Positions 9,537 to 17,751 of a stretch of 64,000 nt of DNA are shown piece by piece. A program made the position numbers and the translations under genes. How positions within the stretch are numbered: the stretch's first letter is position 1; every line of letters starts with the position of its first letter. Below the pieces are notes generated by a model, which worked only from the letters and a program-made list of their open reading frames with translations, ran no database searches and was not told the origin of the DNA. The stretch lies in the NCBI GenBank assembly GCA_944324285.1, contig CALUVR010000007.1, forward strand, positions 1-64,000. Direction: 5' to 3'. The DNA comes from Candidatus Gastranaerophilales bacterium (lineage in GTDB: Bacteria > Cyanobacteriota > Vampirovibrionia > Gastranaerophilales > Gastranaerophilaceae).

Positions 9537-10511
9537 TTAGTACCCTAACTTCTTAGTATATTTTAGTTGCATAATCTTTTCGTAAGACTCTTCAATTTTT
9601 TCAAAAAGCTCAACATCGTCTTTAGCTTTTTTTACAACTTCTTCAATTGCCTCAATCACATCAGGTGTGGAATTTCTGTGAATAAACATATTTAAGCCGG
9701 CTCTGATACCTTTTTCAATCGCCGCCGAAAGCCCGAATTGAGAAACGCCCTTCATCATCATATCATCAGAAATTATAACACCTTTGAAACCTAAAACCTC
9801 ACGTAAATAAGAGATTGCATTCCGGCTTAAACTTGCAGGTATAACCTCTTTATCAAAACAGGTACAGTGAAGATGCGCTGCCATAATCATTTCTATTCCG
9901 TCTTTTATTGTCGCAGCAAACGGAGCGATATGAGATTTTTCCATCTCTTCAAGACTTAAATCAATCCGCGGAAGGGTTAAATGACTATCAGCGTTCGCAT
10001 CGCCGTGTCCGGGGAAATGTTTTACACATGGAATAATCGAATTTTTGCGATAAGTTTCACAGACAATTCTGCTGCCCCTTATCACATCCTCAGTATTATT
10101 TGAAAAAGCTCGCTCACCGATAATCGGATTTGCAGGATTTGTATTTACATCAATACAGGGGGCAAAGTTAAGATTTATCCCGTAACTTTTCAATTCCCGT
10201 GCAATCTCATCCGTCTGCTTACGCAAAAAATCTTCGCCTTTTTCAAAGGCAAATTTTGCTGACAAATACTTTTTACCATGATGAATAGTTTCTGTCCGCT
10301 CAACCCTGCCGCCCTCCTGATCAATAGAAAGAAACGGCGGAACCTTTGCAAGAGATTTTATGCCGAATGTCATCTCGCTGAATTGTTCAGCGGATTTTAT
10401 ATCTTTTGTAAAAAAAATTATACCGCCTAGCCCTTCTTCCAGCGCCTTTTTATACCCGCCGCCTTCAAGCCCCAGAAAAAACATTTGATAAAGTTTTTCT
10501 CTTATCTCCAT
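9537..10511 (-). CDS. nagZ: Beta-N-acetylhexosaminidase, glycoside hydrolase family 3
   Basis: The 324-residue single-domain GH3 enzyme has the NagZ signature KHFPGHGDANADSHLTLP around residues 163-180, with the catalytic His/Asp pair of NagZ, and the nucleophile Asp in IISDDMMMKG near residue 245. It should remove N-acetylglucosamine from peptidoglycan fragments in cell-wall recycling. No signal peptide is seen, so it is probably cytoplasmic. The ATG at 10511 follows the upstream stop without a gap, making it the last gene of a three-gene operon. Confidence 0.9.
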   Translation of the reverse strand: MEIREKLYQMFFLGLEGGGYKKALEEGLGGIIFFTKDIKSAEQFSEMTFGIKSLAKVPPFLSIDQEGGRVERTETIHHGKKYLSAKFAFEKGEDFLRKQTDEIARELKSYGINLNFAPCIDVNTNPANPIIGERAFSNNTEDVIRGSRIVCETYRKNSIIPCVKHFPGHGDANADSHLTLPRIDLSLEEMEKSHIAPFAATIKDGIEMIMAAHLHCTCFDKEVIPASLSRNAISYLREVLGFKGVIISDDMMMKGVSQFGLSAAIEKGIRAGLNMFIHRNSTPDVIEAIEEVVKKAKDDVELFEKIEESYEKIMQLKYTKKLGY

Positions 10512-11090
10512 TTACAAAATCTCACTGTAAAAATCGTATAATGCCGGAAGATTTCCGCTCGCAACAACTTCTTCTATCTCCTTAATTATTGCTTCAGGAT
10601 TTTTTAACTCCTTAAAATTCGCCGGAAGCTTTATGTCATCCGTCATTTTGAGTTCGGTAAAGCCTTTATTTTCAATAAGAAAAACCTTATAATTCCTTAA
10701 AATATCCATCTTTTTTTCATCGGGAATAAAGTCTTTGCCTGTATAATACTTCACATCCCGCGGCAAGTATTCATAGTATGAAGATACAAAATTAACCTCG
10801 GATACGGTTTCTTCCTCATTATATTCAGAGCCGCAGCAGAAATTATTCAAAATAGGTTTGCCTTTGATAGTCTTAACAGCAGCCGCCCAGAGCATACAGC
10901 CTAAGTAAAATGCAATATAGTCATCAAATAATTTTATCAATTTCGGATAAAACATCTTAAAATGATTTTTCTTCTGTCCGAAATTTTTATAACGGTCAAT
11001 CGAGTCATAAAGATATTCAATATTCGGTATGAAAGCAGAAATGTGGGCAACGAATCCCGGATCAAACTGTACTCCTTCTTCAAAATTCAT
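10512..11090 (-). CDS. Hypothetical protein in the nagZ operon
   Basis: I placed the start at ATG 11090 (MNFEEGVQFDPGF, 192 residues), preceded by AAGGAG at good spacing; a longer TTG start at 11126 would lie inside the previous gene. The protein is soluble, acidic and helical, with a short hydrophobic stretch (YIAFYLGCMLWAAAV) near residue 70 too weak to call a membrane segment. The family is not recognised. It abuts nagZ, so a role in the same process is possible but unproven. Confidence 0.75.
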   Translation of the reverse strand: MNFEEGVQFDPGFVAHISAFIPNIEYLYDSIDRYKNFGQKKNHFKMFYPKLIKLFDDYIAFYLGCMLWAAAVKTIKGKPILNNFCCGSEYNEEETVSEVNFVSSYYEYLPRDVKYYTGKDFIPDEKKMDILRNYKVFLIENKGFTELKMTDDIKLPANFKELKNPEAIIKEIEEVVASGNLPALYDFYSEIL

Positions 11091-11106
11091 TTTTCTTATC
11101 TCCTTT

Positions 11107-12273
11107 TTATAAATCTTCTTTTTCAATATCGTTATTTAAAGATTGCTGCATAAATTTATATCCGTCAACAAAGGATTTTGCAACTGCTTTAGAGAAAATT
11201 TTTCTTGCCGACCAGTATGAAGTGTGGGCGAGAAAAAAAGTTCTCATACTCCATACCGTCGAATTATCATATACAAAACCTTTCGGATTAATTATATCAA
11301 TCTTAGCCTTTTGTGCAAGCTCAGACGGTTTGAGATTTCTTGTTGTCGGGAACCCCATAGGATCTTCCTTGAAATTAACCGTCAGCATAAAAAAATCATT
11401 TTCCAACATGTATTTGAGCATAAACCTGTTATAATATGTGAGTTCATAATCAGGATCCGCGATATCCGAATAAAAAAGCACCAGAGGACTTGCAAAATTG
11501 ACAATCCCGCGGACAGCATTTTCAGGGATACATGCGGCATCGGTATATTCATCAAGTTTAAGGTAGGCTTTTTTAAACTTTTCTATATCAGGGATAAATC
11601 TCAAACGTCCGTCAGAGGTTACAGCCCCTATTCCGGCCTTTGAAATTGCGGAAATACAGGAATTTTTCCGCGGATTTTGAAGTATGAAATTCCTGATATC
11701 GTCGTCAACTTTTTCAGATTTCATTAAATCAGGCGCATTAAGATAAGGAAGCTTGTTAAAAAGATATTCGTAAGTAATAAAGCTTCCGGCAGAATACCCG
11801 AAAAGCACAACCTTATTTCCCTGCGCATACTCCTCCATCACAGTTTTATGCAAATCTTCAAGTATAGGCAGCATGTGATGAGATTTTTGAACCCAGATTG
11901 CATCATGCAAACAGCTTGCAAGGAGGGAGCGAACACCATAGGCAATTGTCGGACTGAATGCTTTTGATAAATCAAGCTGCTGTTCAACAAATTCCAAATC
12001 GGCCTTACTCTTGTCCCCCCAGAAAAACATTCTTGCATCAGAGTTTATGGCATATTCACCGTTTTTTAAAAATAATGATGCTGCTTCCTCATTATCCTCA
12101 AAACTCTTTTTCATAACCGGATGAAGTTTGGTAACCCCTTTTTCAAACCAGTTTTTCATCTTTTCGTTGTTGTTATTGGAACCGTTTATGTATATAAAAC
12201 TAATATTCTCCTGTGCAAAAGAAATATTCTGCAAAAACAACAATGCCGTAATTAAAAACAAAATCTTTTTCAT
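11107..12273 (-). CDS. Secreted alpha/beta-hydrolase-like protein
   Basis: The 388-residue protein begins with a clear signal peptide (KKILFLITALLFLQNISFAQ). The segment KVVLFGYSAGSFITYEYL near residue 155-172 contains the GxSxG nucleophile elbow of lipases and esterases. An HTSYW segment near residue 350 could supply the His; FASPLVLFYSDIADPD may hold the acid. Substrate is unknown. It is the first gene of a three-gene operon that ends in nagZ. The start has no Shine-Dalgarno sequence; -10-like TAATAT lies six bases before ATG (a GATAAT at eight bases is an alternative reading). Confidence 0.75.
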   Translation of the reverse strand: MKKILFLITALLFLQNISFAQENISFIYINGSNNNNEKMKNWFEKGVTKLHPVMKKSFEDNEEAASLFLKNGEYAINSDARMFFWGDKSKADLEFVEQQLDLSKAFSPTIAYGVRSLLASCLHDAIWVQKSHHMLPILEDLHKTVMEEYAQGNKVVLFGYSAGSFITYEYLFNKLPYLNAPDLMKSEKVDDDIRNFILQNPRKNSCISAISKAGIGAVTSDGRLRFIPDIEKFKKAYLKLDEYTDAACIPENAVRGIVNFASPLVLFYSDIADPDYELTYYNRFMLKYMLENDFFMLTVNFKEDPMGFPTTRNLKPSELAQKAKIDIINPKGFVYDNSTVWSMRTFFLAHTSYWSARKIFSKAVAKSFVDGYKFMQQSLNNDIEKEDL

Positions 12274-12327
12274 AACAAAATATTATCACAAATAGCAAAA
12301 AAAATATTTTCGCGGTTTAATAGTCTT
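12274..12327. promoter_or_regulatory. Back-to-back leaderless-type promoters
   Basis: The 54 bases between two divergent genes carry, on the plus strand, TTTAAT (12316-12321) six bases before ATG 12328, and on the minus strand TAATAT six bases before ATG 12273. Neither start has a Shine-Dalgarno sequence. Confidence 0.45.
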
Positions 12328-14292
12328 ATGATAACCCCTGTTCAAATATTTAATCTGCACAAAAATATTTACCCTGTTTTTCAACAGCCTAAAGCTCACT
12401 ATTTTGCAAAAAATTTACAAAAAGATGTATTTATACCGTCATTCACAGGTGAAGCGCCTGTTTCGGACTTTGATAACGAATTAAAAAATCTGAATGGCAT
12501 AAGATGCGCCAGATGCAATCAAAGAATGCTTTCAGAAGAAAAGTATGATAACCTCCTTAAAAATATAGCACAGGTTAAAACCGGTACCGAATTAGAAAAA
12601 CTCCTTACTGAAAATAAGCAGTACCTTAATGACAGCAATTCAATTATATTGAAAGATTTAAAAGAAATTAATACAAAATATCCTGATGCAGATATAAAAA
12701 CGGTATTATATAAAATAGACAAGCACGCCCCGAAAATTTACGCTGAGACCTGCCGTAATAACATAGAACTCATAAAGCTCGTGACAGAAAAACTATTTAT
12801 GTCGGAGCATAACAAACAGGAATATTTAAAAGCTGTTGAAAGACTTGAAATACATAAAGATTTCCAGCCTTATGACTTTAATAAATTTGCACAAATAATG
12901 AATGAAACCCTGAGAGAAACCGATTACCCGCGTAAGGAAAAATTATACAAAAAAGTAATGCTTCACCAGGGCAGAGCTTATAACTATTATAAAAATATAA
13001 CTTCAAGACACATTTCAGCCCAATCTGCGCAGTCAGGCTTAAGAAGTCTTGGTAAAGCCCTTTTTAAACGCTCCGTTTCGGAAATTCGACCAATTACCAA
13101 ATATGAAAATATTGAAAATCCGGCAAACAAAATTCTTATCTGCAGAGATTGTGATGTCAAAACCCAAAATTCAACCCGATACTACAAATATTCAGACGAG
13201 TCAGAAATGCTTAAAAATCACCTGACTCAATACGTTCAGGATATTAATAATGCGATAACTAATAATGAACTCCACGTAAATAGCAGCTATATCAATGAAC
13301 TGACCAAAAATATCAGCAAAACCTCCAACCGGAAAATAACGCTCAATGGCAACGACTGGAGTTTCATTGAATATAAAAAGAATTTTACGGATTTGCCTTT
13401 TGAAAATATAGAAGGACTTCCCTGCCCTAAATGCAACGCAATTATGCTGACCCACGTACAGAGAGAAAGAATTTTCAAAAGGATTAATGAAACCTCCTCC
13501 ATAAAAGAATTAAGCGATATCATAAAGGAATACGACAAATATTTTCCCCCTACAACGAAAATCATTTCCGAAAAATTCCGAGATAATTTCATCCGCGACC
13601 CATACATAACTGATACGCTTATGAAAAGAAATATGACAGCTTTTGTCAGAAAATTATGTCACCGCGAAATTACCGACTTTATCAAAGCAGCCTCAAAAAA
13701 ACTAACAGACCCGTCTTATACGGCTGCTGAAAAAAACAAATTAGAAAAACTTGCAAAAAATCTAAACGATTATGACAAACATACAAAAATGTTTTATAAT
13801 TCAGCACACCTGAAAACAATCCTCTTTAATGCTGAAGCACAAAAAGATGAGGACAAATTCAGACTTAAAGAAAAAGGGGATGAACTTCTTGCCAAAATAG
13901 AAATTCTGCAAGGACCGGTTTGCCATTCAACAAACCTGATAGGACAAGAAAACTACAGCTGGAGTAAAGTTTTCACAGAAAGAATTTTTAAAAAATCAGT
14001 TTTCACAAAGGATCATCTTATTGCTCGAAATAACGGCGGTTCTGACGAGTTAAATAACAAAATAGGACTTCATAGAGAATGCAATCAGCTGAAAGGTCAA
14101 AAATCCCCGTCGTCGTGGATAAGAAAAAACCCAGAGATAGAAGATTATATGGCAAATTATCTCAGAAAAATTAACGAATACGCAAGAAACGGAAAAATTA
14201 AAGAATGCGACAATTACGCGAAAGATATCGCGAATAAAATTTTTTATCTTTGCGGCGGCAGCAATAAACTAAAGAAAGAATTCAGCGATTAA
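12328..14292 (+). CDS. HNH endonuclease-like protein with duplicated zinc-ribbon module
   Basis: This 654-residue protein ends in an HNH motif: D562-H563 (KDHLIARNNGGSDELNNKIG), then C585-N586 and QLKG. Three CxxC pairs occur at C60/C63, C272/C275 and C366/C369. The block around residues 58-105 (RCARCNQRML then helices) is repeated at about 364-411 (PCPKCNAIML), so the protein contains an internal duplication. The first 45 residues have no signal peptide but include FIPSFTGEAP, resembling leaders of other proteins here. It may cut nucleic acid; whether in defence, DNA processing or as an exported effector cannot be told. It is monocistronic and divergent from the hydrolase operon. Confidence 0.8.
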   Translation: MITPVQIFNLHKNIYPVFQQPKAHYFAKNLQKDVFIPSFTGEAPVSDFDNELKNLNGIRCARCNQRMLSEEKYDNLLKNIAQVKTGTELEKLLTENKQYLNDSNSIILKDLKEINTKYPDADIKTVLYKIDKHAPKIYAETCRNNIELIKLVTEKLFMSEHNKQEYLKAVERLEIHKDFQPYDFNKFAQIMNETLRETDYPRKEKLYKKVMLHQGRAYNYYKNITSRHISAQSAQSGLRSLGKALFKRSVSEIRPITKYENIENPANKILICRDCDVKTQNSTRYYKYSDESEMLKNHLTQYVQDINNAITNNELHVNSSYINELTKNISKTSNRKITLNGNDWSFIEYKKNFTDLPFENIEGLPCPKCNAIMLTHVQRERIFKRINETSSIKELSDIIKEYDKYFPPTTKIISEKFRDNFIRDPYITDTLMKRNMTAFVRKLCHREITDFIKAASKKLTDPSYTAAEKNKLEKLAKNLNDYDKHTKMFYNSAHLKTILFNAEAQKDEDKFRLKEKGDELLAKIEILQGPVCHSTNLIGQENYSWSKVFTERIFKKSVFTKDHLIARNNGGSDELNNKIGLHRECNQLKGQKSPSSWIRKNPEIEDYMANYLRKINEYARNGKIKECDNYAKDIANKIFYLCGGSNKLKKEFSD

Positions 14293-14348
14293 TAGTGTAA
14301 TATTGGGCAAAAGTTACTAAGCAGCTAAATCACTAACTGGAAGTTTAT

Positions 14349-14450
14349 GTCATTCTGAGGACAAAGCCCGAAAGAATCCAGTAGGGGATAAATGAATAGA
14401 GAGGGGGGCAATAAAAATTAGGCACTTCACTTCTCACCACTCACTATTCA
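14349..14450. repeat. Intergenic palindromic repeat modules
   Basis: Bases 14349-14381 hold the GTCATTCTGAGGACAAAGCC module in the orientation opposite to the copies at 17.5 and 27.2 kb. Bases 14421-14450 hold a TTCACTTCTCACCACTCACT arm as found at the ends of the 9.2 kb element. The arm runs a few bases into the end of the aquaporin gene. Confidence 0.55.
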
Positions 14451-15085
14451 TTATATGTAACAGCCTTAAAAGTCAACCCTGCCGCAATAGCTGCAATAAG
14501 GTTAACAAGAACCGTAATTCCTGCAATTTTCCAAAACGCGGCATGCATAATCCCCAGGGAAATTGCAACGGCAGGGTTAAAAGCGCCGGTACAAAGAGTT
14601 CCGCCGACAGCAAAAGCCCCAACTGTAACCGCAGCACCTATTGCAAATCCGTAGTAAGAATTTCCGCTTACAGGACGCGAAGTTGCAGTCAATAAAACAA
14701 CATAGCATAATGCAAACGTAAATAGGAATTCCCCTATAATAAGCGCCGGAATACTAAATTCAGCACCTTGCTGATAGTTCTGTGGAGAAAGAATATAATT
14801 AACCGTGAAAGCAGCTGCTACCCCGCCGACAATCTGCGCCACAGAATACGGAACCCACTGTGAAAGCGGAAGTGCCCCCCTTATAACTGCAGCAAGCGAT
14901 ACCGCAGGATTGTAATGCCCGCCTGAAATATGTCCTCCCGCATACACCATTATCATCAATGCAAACCCTATTGCAATCGGAGGAATAACTCCGCTCGCCC
15001 CGAATAAAGTTGTACTCCCCACCGTAAATACAAGAAAAAATGTACCTATGAATTCCACAAGATACTTTCTCAAATTTTCTCTCAT
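14444..15085 (-). CDS. Aquaporin / MIP family channel
   Basis: The 213-residue protein has six hydrophobic helices and both half-helix NPA motifs of the aquaporin family, HYNPAVS near residue 58 and AFNPAVA near residue 170. The length fits short AqpZ-type channels for water or small neutral solutes. A clear AAGGAG precedes the ATG at 15085. It is transcribed alone, divergent from pgeF. Confidence 0.92.
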   Translation of the reverse strand: MRENLRKYLVEFIGTFFLVFTVGSTTLFGASGVIPPIAIGFALMIMVYAGGHISGGHYNPAVSLAAVIRGALPLSQWVPYSVAQIVGGVAAAFTVNYILSPQNYQQGAEFSIPALIIGEFLFTFALCYVVLLTATSRPVSGNSYYGFAIGAAVTVGAFAVGGTLCTGAFNPAVAISLGIMHAAFWKIAGITVLVNLIAAIAAGLTFKAVTYNE

Positions 15086-15175
15086 TATTTTCTCCTTATA
15101 AATAATTCTTTTCTATAAAAATACTAAGATTCAATTAAAAAATTTCCATCCGACAACCTTCCAAAATTTTTATAG

Positions 15176-15187
15176 TAAAATAAACGT
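15176..15187 (+). promoter_or_regulatory. Leaderless-type -10 for pgeF
   Basis: TAAAAT at 15176-15181 lies six bases before the ATG at 15188, with no Shine-Dalgarno sequence. TATAGT at 15171-15176 is an alternative -10 that would leave a very short leader. Confidence 0.45.
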
Positions 15188-15916
15188 ATGTTTTATTTTG
15201 ATGAAATCAAAGGCAAAAAAGTCCTCCGCTCGGATATAATAAAAACAGAACATTTCTTTACAACACGGGAAAGTTTCATAAAAACAAAAGAACCGGAATA
15301 TGAAAAAATTGCCGCGGCAAATCTTCGTGAAATTAAAGAATATTTAGGGGAGAAAAACCTCATCACACCGCACCAGACACACACCTCAAACATAGAAATC
15401 GTGGTCGATGGAAAACTCGATTATCCCGACACAGACGGGCTTATCCTAACGGATAAGGAGAACACAATCTATTTGAATTTTGCAGACTGCACCCCTGTTA
15501 TTATCTACGACAAAAAACTGAACATCGGCGCAATCTCTCATGCAGGCTGGCGCGGAACCGCAGGTAGAATTGCAGCAAAAACTGTTGAAAAATTGACCGC
15601 AGATTTCGGTTCAATCCCGCAAAACCTGACAGCTGCCATAGGTCCTGCAATTTCACTGTGCTGCTATAATGTCGGGGATGAAGTTTTTAAACAATTAAAA
15701 TTAACCGTTGAAAATTTCGAGGGTTTGTATGAATTCCGCAGCGGTCAAACATTCGTTGATTTAAAAGGGATAAATGCCCGCCAGCTTGAGGAATGCGGGG
15801 TTAAAGAAATTGATGTATGTCCGTATTGTACGGTCTGCGATAATGATATGTTCTTCTCATATAGGAAAGAAAACGCCACAACAAACCGTCATAGCGCAGT
15901 ATTACAACTACAATAA
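15188..15916 (+). CDS. pgeF: Peptidoglycan editing factor PgeF (laccase-domain, YfiH family)
   Basis: The 242-residue protein matches the YfiH/PgeF family. The metal-site segments are visible: the His in TPHQTHTSNI, the Cys in NFADCTPVIIYD, the His in ISHAGWRGTAGRIA, and the GPAISLCCYNVG block. In E. coli PgeF removes misincorporated L-Ser-containing precursors from peptidoglycan; older annotations call it polyphenol oxidase. It is single and divergent from the aquaporin. Confidence 0.92.
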   Translation: MFYFDEIKGKKVLRSDIIKTEHFFTTRESFIKTKEPEYEKIAAANLREIKEYLGEKNLITPHQTHTSNIEIVVDGKLDYPDTDGLILTDKENTIYLNFADCTPVIIYDKKLNIGAISHAGWRGTAGRIAAKTVEKLTADFGSIPQNLTAAIGPAISLCCYNVGDEVFKQLKLTVENFEGLYEFRSGQTFVDLKGINARQLEECGVKEIDVCPYCTVCDNDMFFSYRKENATTNRHSAVLQLQ

Positions 15917-16009
15917 CAACTTCAGCCGCGAAATCATTAAAATGTAACAATTTGTTGAACGGTCTTTAAGTTTATGTTAAATTATAAACAGAAATACAGG
16001 AGTTGAGTT

Positions 16010-16426
16010 ATGAAAAAATTTTTATTAACAATTTGTATAGTAATGCTGACAGTTCCTGCTTTTGCAGACAATGATGCAAATATTGAATATATGAACCAAT
16101 CCCAAAGTTTTTCTGGATTTAATAAGTCGTTGCCTCAGTCAAGTTCATTTAAAAACCTTGAAAAAAATACAAAATTTACAGCGCCGTCAAATGACGAATA
16201 TTCCGAATATGACAACGACGGATACAAAATAGAAGATGATAAACCTGTGGTAACCGAAAAGAAGGTTATAAAAACCAAAAAAAATTCTGACGGACAGGCA
16301 AAAATAAATACAGAAGATTCAAAAAGCACACCGATGACCTATGACAAATTCCCGCAAAACTACGGTAACGGCGATTCTATGATGATGCAAAACATGATGA
16401 TGCCGATGGGCAATATGATGTTTTAA
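16010..16426 (+). CDS. Small secreted protein with Met-rich C-terminus
   Basis: The 138-residue protein has a signal peptide (KKFLLTICIVMLTVPAFA) and a polar, low-complexity mature part rich in Ser, Asn, Asp and Lys. It ends in a methionine-rich tail (SMMMQNMMMPMGNMMF). Met-rich tails can bind copper, but nothing else supports that. A CAGGAG Shine-Dalgarno sequence precedes ATG. It is the first of three closely spaced genes (gaps 18 and 5 bases). Confidence 0.75.
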   Translation: MKKFLLTICIVMLTVPAFADNDANIEYMNQSQSFSGFNKSLPQSSSFKNLEKNTKFTAPSNDEYSEYDNDGYKIEDDKPVVTEKKVIKTKKNSDGQAKINTEDSKSTPMTYDKFPQNYGNGDSMMMQNMMMPMGNMMF

Positions 16427-16444
16427 AAAATAAAGAGGAGAGTT

Positions 16445-17152
16445 ATGAAAAAGAATTTTATAAATCTTATCCTGCTACTGTCCGCAATAATTTTTTCTGC
16501 ATTGACGGCTAATGCTGCGAATTGGATATCCGGCAACAGCATAGTAGGTAATGTAATCTATTTTGATACCGACAGCATACAAAAAAAAGATAATGCAATA
16601 TTTTATACGGTAAAATATTACGAAAATAATATAAAGGATTACAGTAAAGTTCTCATAATGTCGGAAGGAAATCATCCTTTTGTACTCGGAGATCCTATTG
16701 CTTTTAAAGACCATTATTTTATGGCAAATATTGACATCGTAAACCGCAGAGTAATGGATTACATCAAGGATAAAGAAATTCCTGAAATTTCGCCTGACAA
16801 TGATTTAAATTACCTGCTCACAAATCTTGAACCTTATGCAGAGAGTGTTATCGCAAAAATTAAACAGAATTTAAAATATAGATTCTCATACAGAAACAGT
16901 TATTCAACGGTATTAGTAAAAATAAACAAACAGGGAGAGGTAAAAAAAGTTTATGTACAGAAGTCTTCCGGCAACCAGAAATTAAACAAAGCGTTGCTGC
17001 AAGTTATAGAAAAATCATCACCGTTTGAGCCTCTTCCGGAAGAATATGATAAAACATTTGCAATATTATGGATTAACGTATCTTTTGGACCGGACAAATC
17101 AATCATCCTGATGAATTCAGCAGTTTCATTAGGCAAAATGTTATTGAGATAA
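16445..17152 (+). CDS. Exported protein with TonB C-terminal-like domain
   Basis: The 235-residue protein has a signal peptide (NLILLLSAIIFSALTANA). The region from about residue 140 (YSTVLVKINKQGEVKKVYVQ, then SSGNQKLNKALLQVIEKSSPF) matches the fold signature of TonB C-terminal domains, which contact partner proteins in the periplasm. No TonB box or proline-rich spacer is present, so it is not a classical TonB. Shine-Dalgarno is AGAGGAGAG. It sits between a small secreted protein and an 85-residue protein and is probably co-transcribed. Confidence 0.8.
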   Translation: MKKNFINLILLLSAIIFSALTANAANWISGNSIVGNVIYFDTDSIQKKDNAIFYTVKYYENNIKDYSKVLIMSEGNHPFVLGDPIAFKDHYFMANIDIVNRRVMDYIKDKEIPEISPDNDLNYLLTNLEPYAESVIAKIKQNLKYRFSYRNSYSTVLVKINKQGEVKKVYVQKSSGNQKLNKALLQVIEKSSPFEPLPEEYDKTFAILWINVSFGPDKSIILMNSAVSLGKMLLR

Positions 17153-17157
17153 AGGAA

Positions 17158-17415
17158 ATGGCAGCAGTAACCCCTATACAGACATCAAAACAAAATACTA
17201 AAGAAAACTGGCAGCGGCGGAAAAAATTAGTCAGCTGGTCAGGATATGCAGCACTTGGGTTTGGAACAATATGCGGGGCGACAGGGATAAAAAAGGTGAG
17301 AATTCCGCAGAAGAGAAACATTCACAAAATATCAGCATACCTTGCCGGGATAACATCATTCCTTCACTTCGGCTTTGCGGAAGGTATAGACAGAAAACTG
17401 CTTAGAAAAAACTGA
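17158..17415 (+). CDS. Small hypothetical membrane-associated protein
   Basis: An 85-residue basic protein starts 5 bases after the TonB-like gene, with AAAGGAA before its ATG. Two weakly hydrophobic stretches (SGYAALGFGTICGATGI and ISAYLAGITSFLHFGFAEG) may be short membrane helices. The family is not recognised. Confidence 0.65.
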   Translation: MAAVTPIQTSKQNTKENWQRRKKLVSWSGYAALGFGTICGATGIKKVRIPQKRNIHKISAYLAGITSFLHFGFAEGIDRKLLRKN

Positions 17416-17499
17416 ATTGCCGGAAGGCTTTGCGAGGCGTGAAACGACGAAGCAAGCCAACCTTTGAAAATAATCAACACATTCTCAATTTAATAATTT

Positions 17500-17640
17500 C
17501 ACAAAAGCTGGATTCTTTCGGGCTTCGCCCTCAGAATGACTCAGTTGTAGCTAAAGCAGGTCAGGCTTCAAATGAAACCTGTAAGGAGTAAATCCTCTCG
17601 ACGTCATTGCGAGCGCCAGCGAAGCAATCCAGCCTTTAAA
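17500..17640. repeat. Palindromic repeat modules in a 336-base gap
   Basis: The gap 17416-17751 holds an AAAGCTGGATTCTTTCGGGC module at about 17505-17540 and a GTCATTGCGAGCGCCAGCGA module at about 17603-17632. The rest is AT-rich with no gene. A short hairpin with CTGCAG arms at 17699-17714 lies just before the exporter's -10-like TAAAAT. Confidence 0.65.
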
Positions 17641-17751
17641 ATTGAAAATTTACACAAAAATGTGTGAAGTAATTATTAAATAGCGCATAAAAAAACACTG
17701 CAGTTAGTTGCAGAAATGTAAAATAACATATTAAAACGAGGAAGAGATTAA

